DNA of 13,885 bases from Cypionkella sp. (GTDB lineage: Bacteria; Pseudomonadota; Alphaproteobacteria; Rhodobacterales; Rhodobacteraceae). This document shows positions 1 to 6,772 of the stretch, one piece after another (positions within the stretch are counted from its first letter, which is position 1; every line of letters begins with the position of its first letter). The notes below the pieces were generated by a model. The model made no database searches. It saw nothing but the letters and a program-made list of their open reading frames with translations, and had not been told where the DNA came from. A program made the position numbers and the translations under genes. The stretch covers positions 1-13,885 of the forward strand of contig JAGPBG010000016.1 in NCBI GenBank assembly GCA_018063485.1, in the 5' to 3' direction.

Positions 1-1
1 G

Positions 2-1033
2 TCAGATGGGTTGATGGCGCTGTTTGTGTTCTTCATCGGCAAAGAGTTGTGGGAGGCCGTGGTGCTGGAGCGCGGCGCGCTGTCTGGCAGGCGCGCGGTG
101 GTGCCGATGGCGGGCATGATCGGGGGCATGATCGGCGCGGCAGTGGTCTGGCTGATCTCGGCGGCCCTGTTCGAGACGGCGGTTGAGGCGACACCCGGCA
201 TAGGCTGGCAAGTGCCCCTTGGGACGGATGTGGTGCTGGCCTATGTGTTCGGGCGCTGGGTGTTCGGCCCGACGCATCCGGCCTTGCATGTCTTGCTGCT
301 GATCACCATTGCATCGGATATCCTTGGGTTGTTGCTGACCGGCCTGTCGGATCCCGACAGCGTGATCCGGCTGGCCTGGCTGGGTCTGCCGCTGATTGCT
401 TCCGCAGCGGTCTGGTGGTTTTTCGGCCGACAACCCGATCCGAATGCGGCCGAGGTGATCCGGCGGCGGGGGCTGGCGCTTTGGCCCTATCTGATCGCGG
501 CGGTGATCAGCTATTTCGGCGTTGCGGCTTCGGGGCTTCCGGCGGTGCTTGGGTTCCTGCCGGTGCTGCCCGCCATCCCCCATGCCGAACGCGCCTTCGG
601 TCTGTTTGCCGAGGCCGAAGAGTTTCTGGGCGACCCGCTCAACCGTTTGGCCCATGCCATGGTGACGCCGCTGTTTGGGGTGTTGTTCCTGTTCGGTCTG
701 ACGCGGGGCGGCATTGATCTGATGGCGCTGGCTCCGACCTCGTTTTCGGTGCTGGCCGCTCTTTGGCTGGGCAAGCCCTTGGGCCTGATCCTGGGCGTTA
801 TGTTGGCAATGCGCGTTCTGGTGCCCAAGGGACAGGACAATGCGGGAATTGGCCTGCGCGATTATCTGTTGATTGCCGGGATATCCGGTGTCGGCTTTAC
901 GGTTCCGGTGCTGGCGATTGAAACCGCCCTGCCGGGGGGCGGCATGGCCGAAGCAGCCAGACTGGGTCTTGCCATCAGTATTTTGGCGGGCCCGCTCACC
1001 ATCGCCTTGGCCCGGCTGCTGTCCAAGCGGTAA
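2..1033 (+). CDS. nhaA: NhaA-family Na+/H+ antiporter, 5' truncated by window edge
   Basis: Inner-membrane exchanger of Na+ for H+ in pH and sodium homeostasis. The frame is open to the first base and reads S-D-G-L-M-A-L-F, matching the N-D-G-L-M-A-V-F-F segment of E. coli NhaA (around Asp65). The true start therefore lies upstream, and about 60 residues are missing by comparison with the 388-residue E. coli protein. The TTG at 11 is probably an internal Leu, not a start. Other NhaA landmarks (numbered from base 2) are GTD at 74-76 (E. coli Asp133), SDILG at 105-109 (E. coli Asp163/Asp164 region), WLGKPLG in a late helix and GISGVGFTVPV near the C-terminus. The protein is strongly hydrophobic throughout. 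Oddity: Asp106 sits exactly 30 residues after Asp76, as Asp163 does after Asp133, so the Asp164 position is Ile107. Family assignment is firm; sodium transport by this divergent copy is less sure. Confidence 0.85.
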   Translation, partial: SDGLMALFVFFIGKELWEAVVLERGALSGRRAVVPMAGMIGGMIGAAVVWLISAALFETAVEATPGIGWQVPLGTDVVLAYVFGRWVFGPTHPALHVLLLITIASDILGLLLTGLSDPDSVIRLAWLGLPLIASAAVWWFFGRQPDPNAAEVIRRRGLALWPYLIAAVISYFGVAASGLPAVLGFLPVLPAIPHAERAFGLFAEAEEFLGDPLNRLAHAMVTPLFGVLFLFGLTRGGIDLMALAPTSFSVLAALWLGKPLGLILGVMLAMRVLVPKGQDNAGIGLRDYLLIAGISGVGFTVPVLAIETALPGGGMAEAARLGLAISILAGPLTIALARLLSKR

Positions 1034-1093
1034 AGGATTTGGGGCTTTCGCACGAAACAGCGGCCCGATTTCGACGATCCGGCCACAGGGCCA

Positions 1094-1123
1094 TTGCACC
1101 CTCGCTTATACCTTTGACATAAT
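1094..1123 (+). promoter_or_regulatory. Candidate sigma-70-type promoter for the kpsT-kpsE-kdsA operon
   Basis: TTGCAC at 1094-1099 and CATAAT at 1118-1123 are separated by 18 bp, inside the 221-bp gap between nhaA and kpsT. The -10 matches five of six consensus positions; the -35 matches only its TTG. A consensus TTGACA at 1114-1119 also lies here but has no good -10 at the right distance. It is placed by eye, with no transcript evidence, and would leave a leader of about 125 nt before kpsT. Confidence 0.3.
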
Positions 1124-1243
1124 GCTGCCCAATTGGACCTTTAGACATTGTGCAAATTGCCCGATGTCGGGGGCAACGCGCACCGGGCGTTAACAATAAG
1201 CCGGTAAACTGGCAGCGGATGTCAGTGCATTGGGGCGCAGGCC

Positions 1244-1249
1244 AAGGGG
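1244..1249 (+). promoter_or_regulatory. Ribosome binding site that fixes the kpsT start
   Basis: AAGGGG lies 5 nt before the ATG at 1255. It favours that ATG over the longer reading that begins at 1150, which would add 35 residues not expected in KpsT. A second ATG at 1251 is out of frame. Confidence 0.65.
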
Positions 1250-1254
1250 CATGC

Positions 1255-1914
1255 ATGATCGCGTTTGAAAATGTCAGCAAGTCCTTCTGGACGGGCACCA
1301 CGCGAAAAGTCATCCTGAACGATGCGTCGTTCCGGGTTGATGTCGGCAATTCGCTGGGCATCCTTGCCAAGAACGGCACCGGCAAGACCACCATCATCAA
1401 CATGATGGCGGGCCTTGAAAAACCCGATGAGGGCAAGGTCATCCGCACGTCGCGGATCTCGTTTCCGCTGGGTTTCATGGGCGGCATCATCACCAAACAC
1501 ACCGCCACCGAAAACTGCCGCTATATTGCCCGGCTTTACGGGCTTGACCCTGATTATGTCGAGAGCTTCTGCCGCTGGCTGGCCAATATCGAGGAATATT
1601 TCGACATGCCCGTCGGCACCTATTCCTCGGGGATGCGGTCGCGGTTCTCGTTCTCATTGATGTTGGCGCTGGAATTTGACATCTACCTGATCGACGAAGG
1701 CATGCCCTCATCCACCGATGTCGAATTCAACCGCAAGGCCGGGCAGGTTTTGCGCCAACGTCTCGCCAATGCCACTATCATCATCGTCTCGCATCAGGCG
1801 CAGACGCTGGAAAAGTTCTGTCGCTCGGCCGCTGTGTTGCGTAACGGCCAATTGTATATGTTTGAAACCCTCGAAGAGGCTAAGCAGCTTTATGACTACG
1901 AAGCTCACCGTTAA
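1255..1914 (+). CDS. kpsT: Capsule polysaccharide export ABC transporter, ATP-binding subunit (KpsT-like)
   Basis: A 219-residue cytoplasmic ATPase that would energise export of a lipid-linked capsule-type polysaccharide through an ABC-2 permease (KpsM). Length and start (MIAFENVSKSF) match KpsT/BexA/CtrD. Visible motifs are a Walker A-like AKNGTGKT at 38-45, the KpsT-type region ISFPLGFMGG at 68-77, signature YSSGMRSR at 123-130, Walker B YLIDE at 144-148 and the H-loop His180. The first Gly of Walker A is Ala38, and after Walker B the sequence is GMPSSTD where E. coli KpsT has VTAVGD; both are departures worth noting, but the Lys, Thr, Asp-Glu and His needed for ATP use are all present. Its last 23 nt overlap kpsE, suggesting translational coupling. 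No kpsM is in the window, so the permease must be encoded elsewhere. Confidence 0.9.
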   Translation: MIAFENVSKSFWTGTTRKVILNDASFRVDVGNSLGILAKNGTGKTTIINMMAGLEKPDEGKVIRTSRISFPLGFMGGIITKHTATENCRYIARLYGLDPDYVESFCRWLANIEEYFDMPVGTYSSGMRSRFSFSLMLALEFDIYLIDEGMPSSTDVEFNRKAGQVLRQRLANATIIIVSHQAQTLEKFCRSAAVLRNGQLYMFETLEEAKQLYDYEAHR

Positions 1915-3595
1915 CCGGTTCCGCACCCGACGCCCTGATCCTGTGGCCGCCCCCGTGGTGCCGCCACGGCCCCGCGTTGCACCGGTGCCCCCTGCAAGCA
2001 GCGCTGCAACCGGCAAAGGCCCGCTGATTGGGGATGATGTGTTCTTTCCCACCGCCGACAGCGACGGATTCGGAACCGAGACTTACGCAACCGCCCGCGG
2101 CCCCGCCCCACAACAGCCCAAGCGCACCGCCTCGATGACGCAAAACGCCGGGCAAGACATCGACAGCATTCGCCGCGAGGGGCTTACCGGCCGGCAATTG
2201 CGCATGGCGCGTCGGCTTGCGCAAAAGCATGGGCTGGCCGCAACCTCGGATTTTGATGCCGTCCGGGTGCTGCGCCAACAAGGGATCGACCCGTTTCAGG
2301 CCAATTCGATTCTGGAACTGGTCTCTGGCGACGGCCTTTTTGGTGGGTCGACCGGATCTCGCGCGCTGACAGTGGCCGAGGCACCAAAACTGCCGCAAAC
2401 CATCCGCCCGGACGTGCTGCCTTCACCCGAAGCGCGTGCCGAAGAGTCCCATATCGCCGAAGTCAGCCGTATTCAGCGCGACATCTCCCGCCGCCGCCGC
2501 CGCCGCGCCTTGCTGCTGGCCGCCCGCCTCTTCACCTTTGTCGGTCTGCCCACCATCATGGCGGCGATTTATTACTACACCATCGCCACGCCGCTTTATT
2601 CCAGCCACAGCGAATTCGTGATCCAGCAAGCCGAACCTGCCGCCGCCGCCGGCATGGCCAGCCTGCTCAAGGGCACGGCCATGGCCTCATCGCAGGATTC
2701 GATTGCGGTGCAGGGCTATCTGCAATCACCCGATGCGATGGAGCGTTTGAACGCGGACCAGGGCTTTCGCGCCCATTTCAGCGATCCGAAAATTGATCCG
2801 ATCCAGCGCCTGACCGATGACGCCAGCAATTCCGCCGCTTACCGCGTCTATCAGCGCAATGTGAAAATCTCTTATGATCCGACCGAAGGCATCATCCGCA
2901 TGGAAGTGATCGCCGCCGACCCGCAAAAAGCCGTTGATTTTTCCAATGCCCTGATCGGCTATGCCGAGAACCAGGTCGACAAAATGACCCAGCGATTGCG
3001 GGAAGACCAGATGGAGGGCGCGCAGGAATCCTATGATAACACTGAGAAAAACCTGACGGCCGCGAATATGCGTGTCCTCCAGTTGCAAGAAAAATACAAG
3101 GTTCTGTCGTCCGAGGTTGAAATCTCGCTGATCACCAACCAGATCACGCAGCTTGATACGCAGATGACCCAGGACAAACTGTCCCTGGCGCAGATGGAAT
3201 CGAACATCACTCCCAACAAGGCCCGGATGGACCCGTTAAAGCGCCGTATTGCCGCGGTTGAGGCCGAAATCGAGTCGCTGCGGTCTCGATTGACCGAAGA
3301 TGGCGTGGGGGGGGAATCGCTGGCAAGGGTGCAAAGCGAGCTTTTGGTCGCTCAGGCCGATGCGCAGACCCGGCAGTTGTTGCTGGCCCAATCCTTGCAG
3401 GCAATGGAAACCTCGCGGGTCGAGGCCAACCGGCAAACGCGCTATCTGTCGATGGCGGTAAACCCGGTGGTTGCCGACGAGCCCACCTATCCGCGCGCCT
3501 TTGAAAATACGCTTGTCGTGTTGCTGATCTTTGCAGGAATTTATCTGATGATCTCGATGACACTGGCGATCTTGCGCGAACAAATCACCGCATAA
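1892..3595 (+). CDS. kpsE: Capsule polysaccharide export inner-membrane protein, KpsE/CtrB/BexC type, with long N-terminal extension
   Basis: An inner-membrane polysaccharide co-polymerase-type protein that links the KpsMT transporter to the outer-membrane exporter. The ATG at 1892 gives 567 residues (MTTKLTVNRF). The frame stays open back to 1718 but that part is antiparallel-free shadow inside kpsT. Layout: Pro-rich disordered segment about 15-80; a charged helical segment about 90-145 (IDSIRREGLTGRQLRMARR); an Arg run at 200-205 just before membrane helix 1 (about 206-228); a periplasmic domain; a long Gln/Glu/Leu-rich coiled coil about 365-520; membrane helix 2 about 539-562; and a short cytoplasmic tail. 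The two-helix, coiled-coil architecture is that of KpsE. E. coli KpsE is about 380 residues with a short N-terminus, so roughly 180 residues here are extra. Start spacing is weak (AGAGG about 12 nt upstream), consistent with coupling to kpsT. Confidence 0.85.
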   Translation: MTTKLTVNRFRTRRPDPVAAPVVPPRPRVAPVPPASSAATGKGPLIGDDVFFPTADSDGFGTETYATARGPAPQQPKRTASMTQNAGQDIDSIRREGLTGRQLRMARRLAQKHGLAATSDFDAVRVLRQQGIDPFQANSILELVSGDGLFGGSTGSRALTVAEAPKLPQTIRPDVLPSPEARAEESHIAEVSRIQRDISRRRRRRALLLAARLFTFVGLPTIMAAIYYYTIATPLYSSHSEFVIQQAEPAAAAGMASLLKGTAMASSQDSIAVQGYLQSPDAMERLNADQGFRAHFSDPKIDPIQRLTDDASNSAAYRVYQRNVKISYDPTEGIIRMEVIAADPQKAVDFSNALIGYAENQVDKMTQRLREDQMEGAQESYDNTEKNLTAANMRVLQLQEKYKVLSSEVEISLITNQITQLDTQMTQDKLSLAQMESNITPNKARMDPLKRRIAAVEAEIESLRSRLTEDGVGGESLARVQSELLVAQADAQTRQLLLAQSLQAMETSRVEANRQTRYLSMAVNPVVADEPTYPRAFENTLVVLLIFAGIYLMISMTLAILREQITA

Positions 3596-3604
3596 GGGCC
3601 TGAT

Positions 3605-4435
3605 ATGAAAGTGGTCTCCTTTGGCGGGTTGGCGATTGGCAATGATCTGCCGCTGGTGGTGATCGCAGGGCCATGCCAGATTGAAAGCCTTGATCATGCA
3701 CAAATGATCGCGGGTAAGATGGCCGAAGCCTGTGCTGCCAGTGGTGCGGGCTTCATCTTCAAGGCCAGCTACGACAAGGCTAACCGCAGCGCCCTCTCGG
3801 GCCGCCGCGGCCCCGGTCTGCGCGATGGGTTGCGCATTTTGGAAACCATCCGTGCCAGCGGCATCCCTGTGCTGACCGATGTGCATGATATCGCCCAGGC
3901 GCGTGAGGCCGCAATGGTGGTCGATGTCATCCAGATCCCGGCCTTTTTGTGCCGACAGACCGATCTTCTCGTCGCGGCAGGCGAAACCGGCGCGGTGGTC
4001 AATATCAAGAAAGGGCAATTTCTGGCACCTTGGGATATGCAGCATGTCGCGCAAAAGGTCGCTTCAAGCGGAAATGACAAGATCCTGCTGACCGAACGCG
4101 GTGCAAGTTTCGGCTATAACACCCTTGTCACCGATTTTCGCAGCCTGCCAATCATGGCACGCACTGGCTATCCGGTGATCATGGATGCCACCCATTCGGT
4201 GCAACACCCCGGCGGCAACGGCACCTCATCGGGGGGCCAGCGCGAATTTGCCCCGGTGATGGCGCGCGCCGCCGTGTCGCTTGGCATTGCGGGCGTGTTT
4301 ATCGAGACGCATGAATCCCCCGACACCGCCCCTTCCGACGGGCCGAACATGATCCCCTTGGCCAATATGCCCGCATTGGTGGCCAGTCTGATGGCTTTTG
4401 ATGCCCTCGCCAAGGCCGATCCCTTGCGCCCCTAG
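3605..4435 (+). CDS. kdsA: 3-deoxy-8-phosphooctulonate (Kdo-8-P) synthase
   Basis: Cytoplasmic enzyme condensing phosphoenolpyruvate with arabinose 5-phosphate to Kdo-8-phosphate, the precursor of Kdo in lipopolysaccharide and in capsule linkers. The 276 residues align along their length with E. coli KdsA: IAGPCQIES at 20-28, FKASYDKANRS at 52-62, LTDVH at 90-94, IQIPAFLCRQTDL at 109-121, RGASFGY at 165-171, ATHSVQ at 195-200 and DGPN at 245-248. Cys24, His197, Glu234 and Asp245 correspond to the four metal ligands of the Aquifex aeolicus enzyme; E. coli KdsA has Asn in place of the Cys. This copy is therefore of the metal-dependent class. AAGGG at 3594-3598, overlapping the kpsE stop, is a good ribosome site 6 nt from the ATG. 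Only 9 nt separate it from kpsE, so the genes are very probably cotranscribed, tying Kdo supply to capsule export. Confidence 0.93.
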   Translation: MKVVSFGGLAIGNDLPLVVIAGPCQIESLDHAQMIAGKMAEACAASGAGFIFKASYDKANRSALSGRRGPGLRDGLRILETIRASGIPVLTDVHDIAQAREAAMVVDVIQIPAFLCRQTDLLVAAGETGAVVNIKKGQFLAPWDMQHVAQKVASSGNDKILLTERGASFGYNTLVTDFRSLPIMARTGYPVIMDATHSVQHPGGNGTSSGGQREFAPVMARAAVSLGIAGVFIETHESPDTAPSDGPNMIPLANMPALVASLMAFDALAKADPLRP

Positions 4436-5610
4436 GCCACCTGCCCCGCAGCCCAGCCCGATGACCAGGCCCATTGAAAATTATACCCGCCCAGCCAGCC
4501 GGTCACATCCACCACCTCGCCCACGAAATACAGCCCCGGCACCGCCTTGGCCTGCATCGTGCGCCCGTCCAGCGCGTCGGTATCGACCCCGCCCAGGGTC
4601 ACCTCGGCCGTACGATAGCCCTCTGATCCCACCGGCACCAAGCGCCAATCGCGGATTTGCCCTGCCAGCTTTTCCAACCCCGCACCCGGCACCTCCGCCA
4701 GAGGCACCCCCAACCCCGCCGCCGCCTCAAGATGACGCGCCAGTTTTTCCGGCATCAGTTGCGCCAGCGCCGTGCGCACCGCCTGCCTCCCATTCACCCG
4801 CTTGGCCCGAGCAAGGAAAGCCGCCACATCCTGCCCCGGCGCAAGGTTCACATCAATTGCCTCGCCCTCGCGCCAATAGCTTGATGCCTGCAAAATCGCG
4901 GGCCCCGACAACCCACGATGGGTGAACAGCACCGCCTCGTCAAACCCCACCTTCCCCGCCGTCACCCGCGCCGGCAACGCCATCCCGGCAAGGGGGGCCA
5001 TCCACTCCAATTCCTGCGCCGCAAAGGTCAGCGGCACCAGACCGGGCCGGGTTTCCACCAGCGACAAACCAAACTGCTCGGCCAACTGATAGCCAAAACC
5101 ACTCGCGCCCATTTTGGGGATGGATTTACCCCCCGTTGCCACAATCACCGAGGCTGCCCTCACCGCCTCACGTTGGGTTTCAACGCGAAAGCCACCCGGA
5201 ACCTGCCGCACCTCCCGCAACGGGCAACCGAGCCAGATCTCGCCCCCGGCCTGGCCCAGATCGCGCAGCAGCATATCAACCACCTGTTTGGCCGAGCCAT
5301 CGCAAAACAACTGCCCCAAGGTCTTTTCATGCCAGGAAATACCCGCAGCACCCATCCGCGCAATGAAATCCCACTGCGTGAACCGCTTCAGCGCCGACAG
5401 CGCAAAGCGTGGATTGCGCGACACAAACCTCTCTGGCGCAATGCCCAGATTGGTGAAATTGCACCGCCCGCCGCCCGAAATCCGAATCTTCTCCCCCGCC
5501 GCCCTCGCGTGATCCACCACCAGCACCGACCGGCCGCGCCGCGCCGCCTCGATTCCGGCAAACAACCCGGCCGCCCCCGCGCCCAGCACAATGACATCAA
5601 CCTGTTTCAT
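4432..5610 (-). CDS. BaiN/HI0933-family NAD(P)/FAD-dependent oxidoreductase
   Basis: A 392-residue flavoprotein of the HI0933/YhiN/BaiN family. The physiological substrate is unknown for most members, though BaiN is implicated in bile acid reduction in Clostridium. Visible motifs are the N-terminal Rossmann fold with G-A-G-A-A-G at 10-15, the family hallmark ISGGGRCNFTN at 44-54, the mid-protein ATGGKSIPKMG and the C-terminal VTGWLGGYNFQWAWSSG before the stop. Length is typical. The ATG at 5608-5610 is preferred over a start at 5665-5667 because it follows AGGAAGG and puts the dinucleotide fold right at the N-terminus. It converges with kdsA and the two stops overlap. The left-hand boundary therefore has no room for a terminator between the genes. 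Confidence 0.9.
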   Translation of the reverse strand: MKQVDVIVLGAGAAGLFAGIEAARRGRSVLVVDHARAAGEKIRISGGGRCNFTNLGIAPERFVSRNPRFALSALKRFTQWDFIARMGAAGISWHEKTLGQLFCDGSAKQVVDMLLRDLGQAGGEIWLGCPLREVRQVPGGFRVETQREAVRAASVIVATGGKSIPKMGASGFGYQLAEQFGLSLVETRPGLVPLTFAAQELEWMAPLAGMALPARVTAGKVGFDEAVLFTHRGLSGPAILQASSYWREGEAIDVNLAPGQDVAAFLARAKRVNGRQAVRTALAQLMPEKLARHLEAAAGLGVPLAEVPGAGLEKLAGQIRDWRLVPVGSEGYRTAEVTLGGVDTDALDGRTMQAKAVPGLYFVGEVVDVTGWLGGYNFQWAWSSGWAAGQVA

Positions 5611-5613
5611 GCC

Positions 5614-5620
5614 CCTTCCT
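5614..5620 (-). promoter_or_regulatory. Ribosome binding site that fixes the BaiN-like start
   Basis: Read on the minus strand this is AGGAAGG; its AGGA core lies 6 nt upstream of the ATG at 5608-5610. No comparable site precedes the alternative upstream ATG at 5665-5667. Confidence 0.6.
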
Positions 5621-5672
5621 AAAGCGTTTTGGCCAAGGCTGACAACCAGATGAATATTTTCAAGCAAACCCC

Positions 5673-5701
5673 TTGCACGCCCCCAACCGCTTCGCTAAAC
5701 A
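5673..5701 (+). promoter_or_regulatory. Probable promoter of the tRNA-Gln gene
   Basis: TTGCAC at 5673-5678 and TAAACA at 5696-5701 are 17 bp apart and end 10 nt before the mature tRNA 5' end at 5712, which is the expected geometry for a stable-RNA promoter. Neither box is a perfect consensus match. Confidence 0.45.
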
Positions 5702-5711
5702 CCGCCGCAGT

Positions 5712-5786
5712 TGGGGCGTCGCCAAGCGGTAAGGCATCGGTTTTTGGTACCGACATACGGAGGTTCGATCCCTCCCGCCCCAGCCA
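5712..5786 (+). tRNA. trnQ: tRNA-Gln, anticodon TTG
   Basis: A 75-nt cloverleaf can be drawn in full. The acceptor stem is TGGGGCG (5712-5718) with CGCCCCA (5776-5782). The D stem is GCC with GGC (5721-5723, 5733-5735). The anticodon stem is TCGGT with ACCGA around loop TTTTGGT (5742-5748), giving anticodon TTG at 5744-5746. The T stem is GGAGG with CCTCC around TTCGATC. Discriminator G5783 and an encoded CCA (5784-5786) complete it. It decodes CAA, and CAG by wobble. The gene stands alone, transcribed away from the BaiN-like gene. Confidence 0.96.
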
Positions 5787-5967
5787 ACTTTCCCAAACTT
5801 CGCAAGCGCCTGACCGCTAACGGCTTTTGCCCCGGTACGCGGGCCAAACTGCCCCTACGGCTGCCCCAAGTCGGGCGGCGTGGGTCTTGGGTTTTTCTGG
5901 TTGATGCGGCGGCTGGGGCAGGCGGTGGTCATTTCACCTTATGCGTCCGGTAATGAAAGCGCCCGTG

Positions 5968-6303
5968 CTATGGCGACATGAACCGTCGACGGGCCTCAAC
6001 GGCGATGTGATAACGCTGCTGTAAATCGGCGATCAAAGCCATTGCGACATGCCTGGCATCGTCGCTCTCTGCGTCTCGATAATTCTGCTTTGCGGCTTCC
6101 AGCAGCTTCTTGATCTTGAATTCCTCGGGCAATGCTCCTGCCTCGGCCATGATGCGGATAGCAACGGCAGTCGCCATATCCGTGAACGCCTCGCCCGACC
6201 GGTCGGGGAGCGGCTTGCCCTCACCCTCCAGCCCCTGCAGTTTTCCTTCCGCGAGAGCTTTCTGGATCTGGCGTTCTACAAGACGATCAAGTGATTGTGC
6301 CAT
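5968..6303 (-). CDS. DUF1992 (DnaJ-homologue subfamily C28-type) small protein
   Basis: A 111-residue protein starting MAQSLDRLVERQIQKALAEG. The block Q-I-Q-K-A-L-A-E-G-K-L-Q-G-L-E-G-E-G-K-P-L at about 12-32 matches the DUF1992 consensus (xRxIxxAxxxGxFxxLxGxGKPL). The rest is mostly helical and charged. Members are small soluble proteins of unknown molecular function, some linked to chaperone-like or Golgi-trafficking proteins in eukaryotes. The ATG at 6301-6303 is chosen because the domain begins right after it. The frame is open to 6420, but that 39-residue extension is Cys/Ser/Phe-rich and unlike the family. No clear ribosome site is visible, which lowers certainty on the start only. Confidence 0.8.
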   Translation of the reverse strand: MAQSLDRLVERQIQKALAEGKLQGLEGEGKPLPDRSGEAFTDMATAVAIRIMAEAGALPEEFKIKKLLEAAKQNYRDAESDDARHVAMALIADLQQRYHIAVEARRRFMSP

Positions 6304-6339
6304 AATGAAGTTGGTAGCAGTGAGTGTGGTGCATCGCAA

Positions 6340-6354
6340 GAAGTTAGCAACTTC
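6340..6354. promoter_or_regulatory. Inverted repeat upstream of the DUF1992 gene, possible operator
   Basis: GAAGTT and AACTTC form a perfect 6-bp inverted repeat around AGC, about 37 bp upstream of the ATG at 6303. The palindrome CTTCGAAG (6351-6358) overlaps its right arm. The position would suit a regulator site or a leader hairpin. Nothing else supports this. Confidence 0.2.
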
Positions 6355-6760
6355 GAAGGGGGAACTTGAAGACAAGATGCTGATGAAGCGGCCATTGGTG
6401 CTGTAACAGCGAATTCGCACCTTGTTCGCAGAGCAGGTGAGTGTTCGACAGCGCGATCGAACGCAAACACACCGAGCGAAGTCGCGGTGTGGGGTGGGTC
6501 AATGGCGTGCCGCCCCGGCCACCCGAACAGAGTCAAATGGAAGAAAAACGGCGCAGGCAAAAGCACCTTCTGCGACCTCGCCCGCAGCTTGTTTGGCCAG
6601 CAGAACACCGCAATCCGGAGCAACGTCGACAACATGACGTCCCGATATCACCGCTTTGCCACTTCTTGCGGGGCAGGAATTCCGGCCTTCGTCATTGACG
6701 TCAAGAGCTTGATGGGTTTGATTGGCCCGAGGATTTCCGGTATCGTGCAAGGGTTTTGTC

Positions 6761-6766
6761 AAGGAG
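6761..6766 (+). promoter_or_regulatory. Ribosome binding site that fixes the MOSC start
   Basis: AAGGAG lies 6 nt before the ATG at 6773. It rules against the longer reading from 6722. Confidence 0.75.
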
Positions 6767-6772
6767 AAAGAT

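Larger units (their letters stand above)
6304..6772. other. 469-bp stretch without a convincing gene
   Basis: It separates the divergent DUF1992 and MOSC genes. The plus frame through 6487-6834 contains KKNGAGKSTF, which resembles an ATP-binding P-loop, at about 6541-6570. No downstream Walker B motif or family hallmark follows in that frame, and it runs into the MOSC gene out of frame. It could be a decayed ATPase fragment or chance. A perfect 10-bp palindrome TTGACGTCAA lies at 6695-6704, about 70 bp before the MOSC start. Confidence 0.4.

Noticed and set aside
2..1099. A 365-codon minus-strand open frame opposite nhaA.
   Set aside because: Its Gln/Arg/His-rich translation is typical of the antisense of a hydrophobic GC-rich gene, and the plus strand matches NhaA along its length.
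1718..1891. Extension of the kpsE frame upstream into kpsT.
   Set aside because: It lies wholly inside kpsT and has low-complexity Arg/Ser sequence. The ATG at 1892 gives a KpsE-like protein.
3236..4054. A 272-codon minus-strand open frame across the end of kpsE and kdsA.
   Set aside because: It is the antisense of two well-supported genes and shows no family motif.
4398..5622. Several plus-strand Pro/Arg-rich frames opposite the BaiN-like gene.
   Set aside because: Their composition is an antisense artefact of a GC-rich gene, and the minus-strand protein is clearly conserved.
5787..5967. A tRNA terminator or further small RNA after tRNA-Gln.
   Set aside because: Only a 3-bp CCG/CGG stem followed by four T at about 5813-5827 was found, which is too weak to call.
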